In this document: positions 50,877-59,835 of the stretch, piece by piece | How positions within the stretch are numbered: position 1 is the stretch's first letter | How the letters are laid out: the number at the start of each line of letters is the position of its first letter | Source: Sorangium cellulosum | GTDB taxonomy: Bacteria; Myxococcota_A; Polyangia; Polyangiales; Polyangiaceae | Length of the DNA: 64,000 nucleotides | Reading direction: 5' to 3' | NCBI RefSeq assembly: GCF_002950945.1 | Contig: NZ_CP012673.1 | Coordinates: 6,772,501 to 6,836,500, forward strand | The notes under the pieces: generated by a model | Told to the model about the DNA's origin: nothing | Seen by the model: only the letters and a program-made list of their open reading frames with translations | Databases searched by the model: none | Position numbers and translations under genes: made by a program

Positions 50877-53336
50877 ATGAAACGACGCGGCGCACCCGTC
50901 ATGGCGATTCTCCTGGCTGGGTCCCTGGTCGCGGCCTGCGGTGAGAGCGAAGATCTGGAGTCCACGCTCACCATCGAGACCAGCGGTGAGGGCAAAGGCA
51001 CGACCGATCCCGGGCCAGGGACCTACACGCACAGGTCTGGCAGCTGGATCACCGTGACCGCGACGCCCGCTCCGGGCTACAACTTCCTTGGATGGAGCGG
51101 CGCCGACACCGGGCTGGACAACCCGGCGAGGTTCACCCTGGGCGCGGACACGAAGCCGACGGCCCTGTTCGGCGCCGCGTTCAGCCCGACGACCTACCAG
51201 AACCCGGTGCTGCCCGGCGATCACCCGGACATGAACATCTACCGGGAAGGCGACGACTTCTACCTGGTCGGGTCGAACTTTCACATGATGCCCGCCTTCG
51301 AGATCCTGCACTCGACGGATCTCGTGCACTGGGAGCGCGTGACCCGGGTGGTCCACTCCACCGCGGCCGCGCTGGACGAGCAGACCGGCCCTGGCCAGGG
51401 CACGTGGGGCGGCTACATCGTCAAGGCCGGCGATGTGTACCGGGTCTACTACGCCATCAAGGCCACGCAGTATTTCTCCTCGGCGCCGAGCCTCTCGGGC
51501 CCGTGGTCGGAGCCGAAGAAGGTCGACATCTTCCCCTACACGCCGCCCGGGAGCGACACCGCGTACGAGCGAGGGACCGGCTCCGACAACTCGGTGTTCA
51601 TCGATCCCGAGAGCGGCAAGACCTTCATGATCATCAAGAACGGCCTGTGCAAATGGGACGCGGACCACCCGAACGACTTCGGCATCAACCTGGTCACGGA
51701 GATCGATCCCGAGACCGGGATGCTGCTGCCGGAGTCCACCATCGATCTGAGCTTCATCAACTGGGACCAGGAGACCGGCGGCTGCGGGGACTTCAGCAAC
51801 GCTGACTGGAGCAAGTGGGCCGAGGGGCCGACCATGGCCAAGCGCGGCGACTGGTACTACTACTTCGTGTCGACCCACACGGCCTGCGGCGGCCAGCTGC
51901 ACGCCTGGGCCTCGAAGAAGCTGGTCGGCAGCACCCCCGAGGACTGGCACTGGCTCGGCTACGTCCTGACCGGCGAGGAGCCGTACGCCGGGGTGCAGCA
52001 CACCACCGCGCCGTTCGAGCTCGAGGACGGCACCTGGTGGGCCTTCGCCCACTCGTACGACTGCACCAAGGTGGGCACCCAGGACTGGAAGAACGGCGAG
52101 TGGATGGGGCTGGGGCGCGAGGGGCTGCTCCTGTCGATGACCTGGGACGAGCAGGAGGTCGATGGGGAGACCATCCCGGTCCCGAAGTACACGACCGAGG
52201 TGCGCGATCTGCCGGCGCCCAACCTGCCGACGAGCGGCGTGCCGTTCCTGCTGCCCGTGAACGACGAGTTCTCGTCGGACAAGATCGACCCCACCTGGAC
52301 CACCTTCGGCCGGTCGGAGGACAAGTACTCGGTGACGGACCGCCCGGGCTGGCTGCGGATCGAGCCGGGCGCCGGGGAGACCACGCACGTGGTGCAGAAG
52401 GACACGTTGCATTCGAGCAGCATGGTCGTGAAGCTGCAGTTCAAGCCCAAGGCCGAGGGCGACGCGGCCGGCGTGCGCGTGGGCAACGGCTACTGGCAGG
52501 ACGAGCAGGTGCTCGCGGCCCCGACGTGGATGACCAGCGGCGAAGGCTTCATGCTCCCCGCGATCATGGACGTCTCCGTGGCGCGGGTCATGGAGGACAA
52601 GACCGACAAGATCCGGTTCTCGTTCCGCTCGCGCTCGGTGAAGCCCCTGAGCGAAGGGGCAAGCGCGTACACCGAGCTCGCGGAGCCGGTCGTCGTGGGC
52701 GGGTCCGTCCCGGCCCCCGAGGGCGCGACGGTCTGGCTGAAGCTGGTCCGCACGGGCCACAAGGCCACGGGCTGGTTCAGCGTCGATCGGCTCGACTGGA
52801 CGCAGGTGGGCCCCGAGATCGACGTCTCCGCGCTCGACCAGTTCTACGCCATGGCCCACACCTGGATCGGCAACCAGGCTGGCATGTTCGCGACCAACAG
52901 GAGCGCTGAGTTCGACCTGTTCACGTACCGGGACGGATTCACCCGGATCCCGGCTGCAGAGGCGAACCAGCAGTCGGGCACCAGCGTCGCCTCGAGCAAG
53001 TCGGCAGGTCCGGTGCTGGGCGGGCTGGAGAACGGCGACTGGGCCCTGTATGGCAGCGTCGATCTGGGCAGCGGCGGCGTGCACGCGAAGGCGATCCAGC
53101 TGAAGGCCTCGAGCGCCGGCCAGGGCGGTACGGTGGAGGTCTGGATCGATCCGCTGGCCGGCGGCTCGGCCATCGGCACCTGCAACATCCCCGGCACGGG
53201 CGAGTGGGAGGCGTGGGAGCACACCACGTGTGATGTGAAGCCCACCGCGGGCACCCACGAGGTCTATTTGAAGGTGACCGGCGGCGCGGGCGAGCTGATG
53301 CGCCTCGCGTCGCTGCGTTTCCTGCCCTCCAACTGA
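50877..53336 (+). CDS. GH43-type glycoside hydrolase lipoprotein with CBM6-like domain
   Basis: An 819-residue protein with a lipobox (LVAAC, Cys21). Residues ~30-95 are an InlB-B-type beta repeat (GYNFLGWSGADTGLDNPARF). Residues ~100-440 are a five-blade GH43 domain (NPVLPGDHPDMNIY with the likely general-base Asp, FEILHSTDLVHWERV, WAEGPTMAKRGDWYYYF with the likely acid Glu). Residues ~450-690 are the GH43-associated concanavalin sandwich, and ~700-819 a CBM6-like module (NGDWALYGSVDLG, GTGEWEAWEHTTCDV). It would act at the outer surface on xylan- or arabinan-type polysaccharides. An aggag site precedes the ATG. Confidence 0.9.
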   Translation: MKRRGAPVMAILLAGSLVAACGESEDLESTLTIETSGEGKGTTDPGPGTYTHRSGSWITVTATPAPGYNFLGWSGADTGLDNPARFTLGADTKPTALFGAAFSPTTYQNPVLPGDHPDMNIYREGDDFYLVGSNFHMMPAFEILHSTDLVHWERVTRVVHSTAAALDEQTGPGQGTWGGYIVKAGDVYRVYYAIKATQYFSSAPSLSGPWSEPKKVDIFPYTPPGSDTAYERGTGSDNSVFIDPESGKTFMIIKNGLCKWDADHPNDFGINLVTEIDPETGMLLPESTIDLSFINWDQETGGCGDFSNADWSKWAEGPTMAKRGDWYYYFVSTHTACGGQLHAWASKKLVGSTPEDWHWLGYVLTGEEPYAGVQHTTAPFELEDGTWWAFAHSYDCTKVGTQDWKNGEWMGLGREGLLLSMTWDEQEVDGETIPVPKYTTEVRDLPAPNLPTSGVPFLLPVNDEFSSDKIDPTWTTFGRSEDKYSVTDRPGWLRIEPGAGETTHVVQKDTLHSSSMVVKLQFKPKAEGDAAGVRVGNGYWQDEQVLAAPTWMTSGEGFMLPAIMDVSVARVMEDKTDKIRFSFRSRSVKPLSEGASAYTELAEPVVVGGSVPAPEGATVWLKLVRTGHKATGWFSVDRLDWTQVGPEIDVSALDQFYAMAHTWIGNQAGMFATNRSAEFDLFTYRDGFTRIPAAEANQQSGTSVASSKSAGPVLGGLENGDWALYGSVDLGSGGVHAKAIQLKASSAGQGGTVEVWIDPLAGGSAIGTCNIPGTGEWEAWEHTTCDVKPTAGTHEVYLKVTGGAGELMRLASLRFLPSN

Positions 53337-53469
53337 CCTGTCGGCCACGGGCGGCGAAGGCGGTCCGCGGGGCCGCCGGCGGCGTCGTGGCCCTCGCCGT
53401 CGACTCCGCCGCGGGCGCGGCGGGTGTGCCTCCTGGGCTTCGGCGCGTCGGTCGTGGTAGGGGGCGCGG

Positions 53470-54321
53470 ATGCACCGCCGCCCTCACCCAGCCGCGTCCG
53501 TTGCGGCCCTCCTCCTCCTCAGCAGCAGCTGCAGCACCACGCCCGACGCTGCCGCGCCTGGCAGCGGCGGCCCGCGCGATCCCGCAGGCCGCGCGCAGGC
53601 CGCCCACGCGGGCCACGGCCCCGCACACGAGCAGCCAGGCGCCGGCCATGCGGAGCACGCAGGCCACACCGCCCACGGCGCAGGGCACGCCCACGGCGCA
53701 GGGCACACCCACGGCGCAGGGCCGCTCGTGCACCGGTTCGAGCGGGCCGAGGACTGGGTGCCCGAGTTCGAGGGTCCCGAGCGCGACGCCTGGCAGAAGC
53801 CCGCGGAGGTCGTCGCCGCCATGCGGATCACCCCCGGCATGCGGGTCGCCGATCTCGGCGCCGGTACGGGCTACTTCCTGCCGCACCTGTCCCGCGCGGT
53901 CGGGCCGACCGGCGCGGTGATCGGCCTGGACATCGAGCGGGACATGGTCCGCTACATGACGGAGCGCGCCGCCCGCGAGCGGCTCGGCAACGTCACCGCG
54001 CGCCAGATCAGCCCCGACGCTCCCGGGCTGGATGCCGGCTCGGTCGACCGCATCCTCGTGGTCAACACCTGGCATCACATCCCGGACCGCCCCGCGTATG
54101 CGGCGAAGCTCAAGGCCGCGCTCCGTCCGGACGGCGCGGTGGTCGTCGTCGACTTCACCGAGGCCGCGCGCCACGGCCCCCCGAAGGAGCACCGCATCAC
54201 CGCCGAGGCCGTCTCCGCCGAGCTCCGCGCCGGCGGCCTCGTGCCCCAGGTCGCCGCGGAGGACCTCCCCGAGCAGTACATCGTCGTGGGCAGGCGCGCC
54301 GACGCGAGCGCCGCGCGCTGA
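53470..54321 (+). CDS. SAM-dependent methyltransferase lipoprotein with His-rich linker
   Basis: A 283-residue protein. The signal peptide has a lipobox (LLSSSC). Residues ~45-90 are a low-complexity HAGH/HGAGH linker with about a dozen His, able to bind metal. The rest is a class I methyltransferase fold (VADLGAGTGYFLPHLSRAVG, VIGLDIERDMV, ILVVNTWHHIPDR), a type seen in several lipoprotein-like methyltransferases of Proteobacteria. A cytosolic cofactor enzyme with an export signal is odd, since SAM is not expected in the periplasm. Substrate unknown. Confidence 0.8.
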   Translation: MHRRPHPAASVAALLLLSSSCSTTPDAAAPGSGGPRDPAGRAQAAHAGHGPAHEQPGAGHAEHAGHTAHGAGHAHGAGHTHGAGPLVHRFERAEDWVPEFEGPERDAWQKPAEVVAAMRITPGMRVADLGAGTGYFLPHLSRAVGPTGAVIGLDIERDMVRYMTERAARERLGNVTARQISPDAPGLDAGSVDRILVVNTWHHIPDRPAYAAKLKAALRPDGAVVVVDFTEAARHGPPKEHRITAEAVSAELRAGGLVPQVAAEDLPEQYIVVGRRADASAAR

Positions 54322-54373
54322 CACGAACGCGGCGCGCTGACGCCCGAGGAGCGCCCGTCAGCTCGCCGCCCCG

Positions 54374-54407
54374 GCGTCAGCCAGCCATCGGCGTCAGCCA
54401 GCCATCG
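54374..54407. repeat. Tandem 17-bp repeat, two copies
   Basis: gcgtcagccagccatcg occurs twice head-to-tail in the 107-bp gap between convergent genes. Probably a simple local duplication. Confidence 0.9.
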
Positions 54408-54428
54408 TGGGTTGGGTGCGTGGGCGCG

Positions 54429-56219
54429 TCACTGCCCGAGGTAAGCAGCCACGTCCGCGGGACGCCCCTTGGCGTGAGCGATCAGCGCCTCGAGGCCCCT
54501 GTCGAAGTCCTCGGGCGACGCGAGGTGCGTGTGCCCCTCGATCTCGCCCTCCGGCCCGACGACGTACGGCGCGATCAGGTCGTGCGCCGCCTTGAACCAC
54601 GCCTCGGCGGCGACCGGCTCGTACTCCTCCTGCGCGGCCTGCGCCACGTGGTCGCGGTACACCTCGAGGTACACCGGATCATCCAGCAGGTAGCGGATGA
54701 GCGGCCAGTGCTCGTCCACGCCCTCCATCGAGAGGGGCAGCGCCGGCATCGGGGTCCCTCCGCCCGCCTCGGGGTCGATGAACGCGAAGGTGTGGTCCCA
54801 CGGGATCCACGTGAATTGCCCGTTCGTGTTCGGGTCCGAGTAGAGGTAGTAGTTGTGCGGCAGGCGGCCGTACACGTCCCAGTCCTCGATCACCGCGTTC
54901 AGCGCCAACCAGTGCAGGAAGCCGTCGACGTCGAGGCGCTTCTCGAGCCCCGCGCGCCAGGCGGCGGCGTCGGTCCGGTCGGCGTGCAGCGCGTCGAACA
55001 GCGCGCGCGCGTCCGTGTAATCGGCCTCTTCCTCGTGGTTCTCCTTGACGAGGGAGTCGGGGTCCCAGGTCTCCCACCGCGCGCCGGTGCCGTCGGGCTT
55101 GTAGACGTTGCCCTTGTGACCGCCGAAATGCTTGTCGAGGAACGAGTCGTCCGACGGGATCTCGATCCCGGTGTACAGCCCGAAATAGATCGGCCCCTCC
55201 CCGTGATCGACGAAGACCCGGTAGAACGCGGTCGCGGGCGCCGGGATCCCCGCCTTGGCGAAGATGTCGGTGCCGAGCTTCTCGCGCAGGAGCGACGGAT
55301 CCAGGTAGCTGCTGGTGAACGCCAGCCCGTCGAACCCGTAGAAGCGCTGGTTCTTCGACTCGGGGTAGGTGTCCTCGAACCTGTCGAAGTTGAGCCGCAG
55401 CGGCAGCTTCCAGTTCCCCGTCATCCAGGGCATGAGCAGGCTGACGTTGCCCCTGAAGCGGATGCCGACGTGCTGCCACGTCCGGCCCTCGGTGGCGACG
55501 TCGCACTCGACGTAGATCGGCGAGCGCGGGAAATGGTCGACGCTGCTGATGAGCCCCGGATCGCCGCCGCCCGGCCCGCCCGGCGCGGGCGGCATGCAGG
55601 CCAGGCCGGCCGGGAGCTCCGTGCACGTCCCCTGGGTGTCGGTGCCGAAGATCGAGATCGTGCAGGCGTCGGACGCCGCGAGCCCATTGCAGGCGTCGAT
55701 CCAGTCCTGCGGCGGCTCGAATTCGCCGGGCTCCTGCGGCTTCGGCTGGCACGTCAGGCCGCCGGGCAGCTCCGAGCACGTCCCCTCGGTGTCCGACCCG
55801 AAGATCTCGATCGTGCAGTCGTCGCCGACCACGAGCCCGTTGCAGGCGTCGACCCACTCCTGCGGCGGCTCGAACCCGCCGGGCCCCCCGGCCTGCGCGC
55901 CGAACTCGCCGATCATGGACGTGATGTCGTCGACCATCTCCTGCCACCGCTCGGGCGCGATGGTGATGTCGATGCGGGGAACCCGGTCCTGCGGGAACGC
56001 GAGGGCGTAATCGGGCTGCTCCTTGGGGACGTCGACCTCGCCGCCGCCTCCGCCCGTGTTTCCCCCATCCGAGCCACCCCCACCCGTGCCGCCGCTCGTG
56101 CCGCCGCTCGCGCCGGTGCCCGTCCCGGCGGGGCTGGATTCGGTTCCTCCACAGCCCTGGAGGGGCGCGGCGGCCAACACGGCAAACGGCAACACGTAAC
56201 GCAGGTTTCGTAATCTCAT
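54429..56219 (-). CDS. CotH-kinase-family lipoprotein with two Cys-rich inserts
   Basis: A 596-residue protein with lipobox (LQGC), a long Gly/Ser/Thr linker (~25-60), then a CotH-like domain: FPQDRVPRIDITI, GIRFRGNVS, KLPLRLNFDRF, GLYTGIEIPSD, NYYLYSDPNTNGQFTWIPWDHTFAF. CotH proteins of Bacillus are atypical kinases of spore-coat proteins; in myxobacteria their role is unknown. Between the first strands and the core are two tandem ~45-residue Cys-containing units (DACNGL, DDCTIEIFG, GTCSELPGGLxC and a near copy), which look like a duplicated disulfide-bonded module. Kinase activity is not proven by what can be seen here. Confidence 0.85.
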   Translation of the reverse strand: MRLRNLRYVLPFAVLAAAPLQGCGGTESSPAGTGTGASGGTSGGTGGGGSDGGNTGGGGGEVDVPKEQPDYALAFPQDRVPRIDITIAPERWQEMVDDITSMIGEFGAQAGGPGGFEPPQEWVDACNGLVVGDDCTIEIFGSDTEGTCSELPGGLTCQPKPQEPGEFEPPQDWIDACNGLAASDACTISIFGTDTQGTCTELPAGLACMPPAPGGPGGGDPGLISSVDHFPRSPIYVECDVATEGRTWQHVGIRFRGNVSLLMPWMTGNWKLPLRLNFDRFEDTYPESKNQRFYGFDGLAFTSSYLDPSLLREKLGTDIFAKAGIPAPATAFYRVFVDHGEGPIYFGLYTGIEIPSDDSFLDKHFGGHKGNVYKPDGTGARWETWDPDSLVKENHEEEADYTDARALFDALHADRTDAAAWRAGLEKRLDVDGFLHWLALNAVIEDWDVYGRLPHNYYLYSDPNTNGQFTWIPWDHTFAFIDPEAGGGTPMPALPLSMEGVDEHWPLIRYLLDDPVYLEVYRDHVAQAAQEEYEPVAAEAWFKAAHDLIAPYVVGPEGEIEGHTHLASPEDFDRGLEALIAHAKGRPADVAAYLGQ

Positions 56220-56557
56220 CGGCCACTCCTTAAGCGCAGCAGTCCGATGGCGATCTTATGTCATCCACGCAGCGTTCGTGTGACAAATGCACGCTCCGGA
56301 GACACCGCTCACACCGCGCTCCAGGCTGGAGGTGCCCGTGAGAGGGGCCATGAGTTCAGCCCGTCCAGAAAAACGCAGGTTGGAGAGAAAACCCCTCGAA
56401 ACGAGGCGAATTTTGCGGGGACACGGGACGAGCGTCTCGACGATCCCTCACCGCGGGACGACGCGAGCAGCACGCCTGGAAATGGTCCTGTCGATGTCAA
56501 GGCAATTCGGATCGCCGGTGGTCCTGCCCCGGCGTCGACCCGCTGGCGGCGGCGCCT
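56220..56557. other. Intergenic region, no gene seen
   Basis: 338 bp between two - strand genes. The frames open here have no family features. It presumably holds the CotH gene promoter; no clear hexamers were picked out. Confidence 0.4.
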
Positions 56558-57313
56558 TCAGCGGTGCGCGATCAGCCCCATCATCTCGAACGGGTTCGCC
56601 TCGTACTCCTCCGGCGTCACGAAGTCCTCGACCTCGAGCCACTGCACCAGAGGCCGGCATTCATCCACCTTCCACGGCGACACGAGCGTCGTCATCTCCT
56701 CGGGTGTGCGCGGGTACACGCTCATCCCCGCGAGGGACGCCGCGCCGTTCAGCTGGGTCCCCGCCGAGACGGCGCGCGACACGGCGAAGCTGATGGCCAG
56801 CACGCTGCCAGGGGCGCAGAACGCGTGCAGCTTTCGCAGGAGGTCGCCCGCGTGCACGTCGTTCAACATGTACATGATGCCGATGCACCCCACCGCGAGG
56901 CGGCGCTGTGCGCCGAAGAACTCCGCCGCCGTCGCGAGCAAGGGCGACGGCTCGCGCAGATCGGCCTGGACGTAGCGCATGGTTGGCTTGTCAGCCAGGA
57001 TCTTCTCGCCGTAGATCACGCTCACCGGATCGATGTCCGAGAACAGGATACGCGCCTCGGGCAGGTAGTCGTTGAGGTGGCCCTGCGTCGGCAGCCCCGA
57101 GGCGAGATCGAGCACGTCCGTGATGCCCACATCGGACCATCGCTGCCCGATGAGCTGGATGAACCAGCGGTTGAGCTTCGCCCATTTCGGATAGCTCGGC
57201 AGGATCTTCAAGATGGCCGTGGCGGCCTGGCGATCGACCTCGTAGTTGTGGTGCCCTCCGAGGACGTAGTCATAAACGCGACCGACGTGCGGCTTGCTGG
57301 TATCGATCTCCAT
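56558..57313 (-). CDS. SAM-dependent methyltransferase (Methyltransf_19/DUF574 type)
   Basis: A 251-residue protein with the typical N-terminus (DTSKPHVGRVYDYVLGGHHNY) and Rossmann motifs (VLDLASGLPTQG, ARILFSDIDPVSV, YVQADLREP) of a family common in actinomycetes and myxobacteria. A functional substrate is not known for most members. It precedes, on the same strand, nothing closely spaced; the RsbR-like gene lies 33 bp upstream of it, so the two may form an operon. Confidence 0.85.
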   Translation of the reverse strand: MEIDTSKPHVGRVYDYVLGGHHNYEVDRQAATAILKILPSYPKWAKLNRWFIQLIGQRWSDVGITDVLDLASGLPTQGHLNDYLPEARILFSDIDPVSVIYGEKILADKPTMRYVQADLREPSPLLATAAEFFGAQRRLAVGCIGIMYMLNDVHAGDLLRKLHAFCAPGSVLAISFAVSRAVSAGTQLNGAASLAGMSVYPRTPEEMTTLVSPWKVDECRPLVQWLEVEDFVTPEEYEANPFEMMGLIAHR

Positions 57314-57346
57314 CGTTCCCTCCTGAAGTGAATCGCGGCGCGCTCG

Positions 57347-58219
57347 TCAGCGGCCGCGGTACCCGTGAGTAGACCTGCGCTGCGAGAGCGGGCTGCTGGA
57401 GACCTCGAGCCCTTCCCGACGCAGCGCGTAGACGATGCCGCTTTGAAGGTTGGCCAGGACGACGATGCCCGCGAGGTCGACGCTGTGCTCGCAGAGGGCG
57501 CGGGCGATCTCGGGGCGGATGCCGACCAGCACCGGGTGGGCGCCGAGGAGCTCGAGCGCGCGCGCGGTGCGCACGAGCGCGGCGACGACCTCCCCGTCCA
57601 CGGCCGGCACGCCGGTCACGTCCAGGATCGCGGTGTGCACTTGCCGCTCCACCACGGTTCGCAGCAGGAACTCGGTGATCCTGGCCGCCCGCTCGGCGTC
57701 GATCTTCCCGATGAGCGGCAGCACCACGATGTGGTCGTACACGGGCATGATCGGCGTCGAGAGCTCGAGGATGATGCGGCGAAGCTCGTTCTCGCGGTTG
57801 TGTATCGCGCTCTCGAGCGCGAGCTGCATCTCGTCGCGCTGGACGCCGATCTCGCGGCGCTCCCTCTCCGCCACCGCGTCCACGAGCAGCGTCAGGTAGT
57901 CGTTCACGCGCGCCACGTGCTCCAGCGCCTCGGGCGTCCTTCCGGGGAGGCGCGCCATCACCTCGCGCACGAGGGTGCGGCTCAGCCCGAGCAGGGCGCG
58001 CAGCCCGAGCCCCTGGTGACCGAGTTTGTCCCCGAGCGACAGGACGGGGCCCGTGTCGCCCGTGGAGATGAAATGGAGCAGCTCGGTGAGGATCTGCTGT
58101 GCGACCTGCGGCAGCCGGAATGGCGGGAGGCCGCTCCGGTTGTGCACGGCGTTGTCCTTGAGCGCCTTCGTCGCGCCCTTCGTCAGCGCCTGGTGCTCGG
58201 GGTCGATCCAGCTCTGCAT
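57347..58219 (-). CDS. RsbR-like STAS-domain protein
   Basis: A 290-residue protein. The N-terminal ~150 residues are helical, as in RsbR paralogues that sense signals in stressosomes. Residues ~160-275 are a STAS domain (VLPLIGKIDAERAARITEFLL, AILDVTGVPAVDGEVVAALVRTARALELLGAHPVLVGI). In Bacillus RsbR the position after VD/MD is a phosphorylatable Thr or Ser; here it reads VDGEV, with Gly, so that phosphosite seems lost, while the Thr of DVTG is kept. It may control a partner-switching pathway. Likely co-transcribed with the methyltransferase 33 bp downstream. Confidence 0.8.
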   Translation of the reverse strand: MQSWIDPEHQALTKGATKALKDNAVHNRSGLPPFRLPQVAQQILTELLHFISTGDTGPVLSLGDKLGHQGLGLRALLGLSRTLVREVMARLPGRTPEALEHVARVNDYLTLLVDAVAERERREIGVQRDEMQLALESAIHNRENELRRIILELSTPIMPVYDHIVVLPLIGKIDAERAARITEFLLRTVVERQVHTAILDVTGVPAVDGEVVAALVRTARALELLGAHPVLVGIRPEIARALCEHSVDLAGIVVLANLQSGIVYALRREGLEVSSSPLSQRRSTHGYRGR

Positions 58220-58683
58220 ACAAGCTCCGCGTTCTTCGCCTTGGCGATGCCATGTCGCATCGGCGCTCAGGGAGTAGGAGACAGCCCACCTTCGGACCGC
58301 GCACGCTTGTCAGGGGCCACCCTGGGGTGGATCTCGGCGCCGCGCCGCGATCCGCTCGCTGCGAAGACGAAATGTCGTGATTGTGCAAGGCCCCCCACGA
58401 GATGCGGACGCGCGCCCCCGAACCGTGCAGGCATCCTATCAGTGTCCCGGACGGCTGGGCTCGATTGCAAGCGCCACGTGCAGCGGAGCTCCCGTCACAC
58501 CAGGTGAGCCTGCACCTCGAATCACGTGCTTCTCCCCGGATGTACCCAGAGCGGCCCACACCTCCAGCACGAGCTCGACCGCGTGCCCGTGTGTGCCCGT
58601 GCGCCCCCGCGCCGCGTGCCCGCGCGTGCCCGCGCGGCGCACCAGCGCCGGCGGAGCCTCCAGGAGCGCGCTCTCGCCGCCGG
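58220..58683. other. Intergenic region with gtgcccg-rich stretch
   Basis: No gene seen in 464 bp. Around 58580-58640 short gtgcccg/cgcgtgcc units repeat imperfectly, giving low-complexity sequence. The region should hold the promoter of the RsbR-like gene. Confidence 0.4.
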
Positions 58684-59496
58684 TCAGCCCAGGAGGCCCC
58701 GCTCGGTCAACCAGAGCGTCGCGCCGGCGCGGCTGTAAAGGCCGAGCTTGTCGTAGGCGTGGGCGACGTGATGCTGCACGGTCTTCTCCGAGATGCGAAG
58801 GACGAAGGCGATCTCGCGGTTGGTCTTGCCGGCGCCGACGAGCCGCAGCACCTCCAGCTCGCGCGCCGTGAGCGCCCTTCGTGGCCGGACGGGCCGACCG
58901 CGCCCGGCGCCGGCGTGATCACCGCGCGGGGGAGCGCTCGGAACAGGGTCGGTGGCGAGCAAGTAGCCGTACGTCGTTCCGCGTCCGCCCATAAGGCGAT
59001 GCGTCCAGACGGGGTTGGCGCAATAGAGCTCCAGCATCTCCTTCGTGTACCCGATCACGAAGTACTCGAAATAAGGGTGCCAGGCTGGGAGGTCACGGAC
59101 CCGAAACTCGATGCCGGAATCGCTCAGGGTCGCCTCGGAGCGGCTGTCCGTCTCGGCGAAGTACCGATGCCAGACGTTCTGAATGGTCGCGACCAGCGAC
59201 GTGATCTCCGGATCCTGGACGAGGCGCTGCAGCGGACCGTCGACGAGCGCCCACCGAGCCGACTCGGCCCCGAGCTCGATGAGCGCGTCCTTGCCCTCCG
59301 GATAGAAGCGCCGCACGAGCTCGTCATGGAACGCGAGGAACTCGGGCAGCGGAACCAGGCTGCTGGCCGTGATCGGCTGCCTGAACCACGGGTTGGCCAG
59401 CGCCACGTCGCGAAAGAGGCCGCGCCACGCCTCCGAGCCGAACCTCCGGCTCACCAGGGTCTTCCGCGTCAGGATTGTGGTTCCGCTGACCTTCAT
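58684..59496 (-). CDS. LuxR-type transcriptional regulator with myxobacterial N-terminal domain
   Basis: A 270-residue protein. Residues ~1-180 (VSGTTILTRKTLV, FRQPITASSLVPL, FVIGYTKEMLELY) resemble the TIGR02265/DUF2378 type of domain abundant in myxobacteria; its ligand is unknown. Residues ~205-268 are a LuxR DNA-binding helix-turn-helix (LTARELEVLRLVGAGKTNRE, ISEKTVQHHV, YDKLG). It probably activates or represses genes in response to a signal sensed by the N-terminal part. Its closest targets could be neighbours, but no binding site is evident. Confidence 0.85.
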   Translation of the reverse strand: MKVSGTTILTRKTLVSRRFGSEAWRGLFRDVALANPWFRQPITASSLVPLPEFLAFHDELVRRFYPEGKDALIELGAESARWALVDGPLQRLVQDPEITSLVATIQNVWHRYFAETDSRSEATLSDSGIEFRVRDLPAWHPYFEYFVIGYTKEMLELYCANPVWTHRLMGGRGTTYGYLLATDPVPSAPPRGDHAGAGRGRPVRPRRALTARELEVLRLVGAGKTNREIAFVLRISEKTVQHHVAHAYDKLGLYSRAGATLWLTERGLLG

Positions 59497-59835
59497 AACA
59501 GGCTGGTCGGCTCCTGCCCTGAACGACGGGGCCGCCCAGGAAGCAAGGATCGCAAGATATCAACCGCCAGTATGGACGATCGGAGCGTCAGCGGTCAACG
59601 CGCGAGGTCGCTCGCCAAGCGGCAGCCGCGATCACGACGGTGTAACAGGAGCAGATTCTTTCGACGGCGCTGCAGGCCGAACGTTTCGCGGCCGCGGCGC
59701 AGCGTCATTGCGTCGAGGATTCCTGCGAACACTCACCGACCAGCCGCAGCCACCTCACGGCGGCACCGGGACGATGGCACCCTGAAATGAGGGAGTTTCG
59801 CGGGCGCGTTGCGCCTCGAGAACGGACGGCGTGGG
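59497..59835. other. Intergenic region, no gene seen
   Basis: 339 bp between two - strand genes, likely the regulator promoter. No structure was picked out. Confidence 0.35.

Noticed and set aside
56287..56793. Small + strand frame between CotH and the methyltransferase
   Set aside because: No ribosome site, low-complexity Arg/Ser/Pro-rich translation, partly antisense to a real gene.
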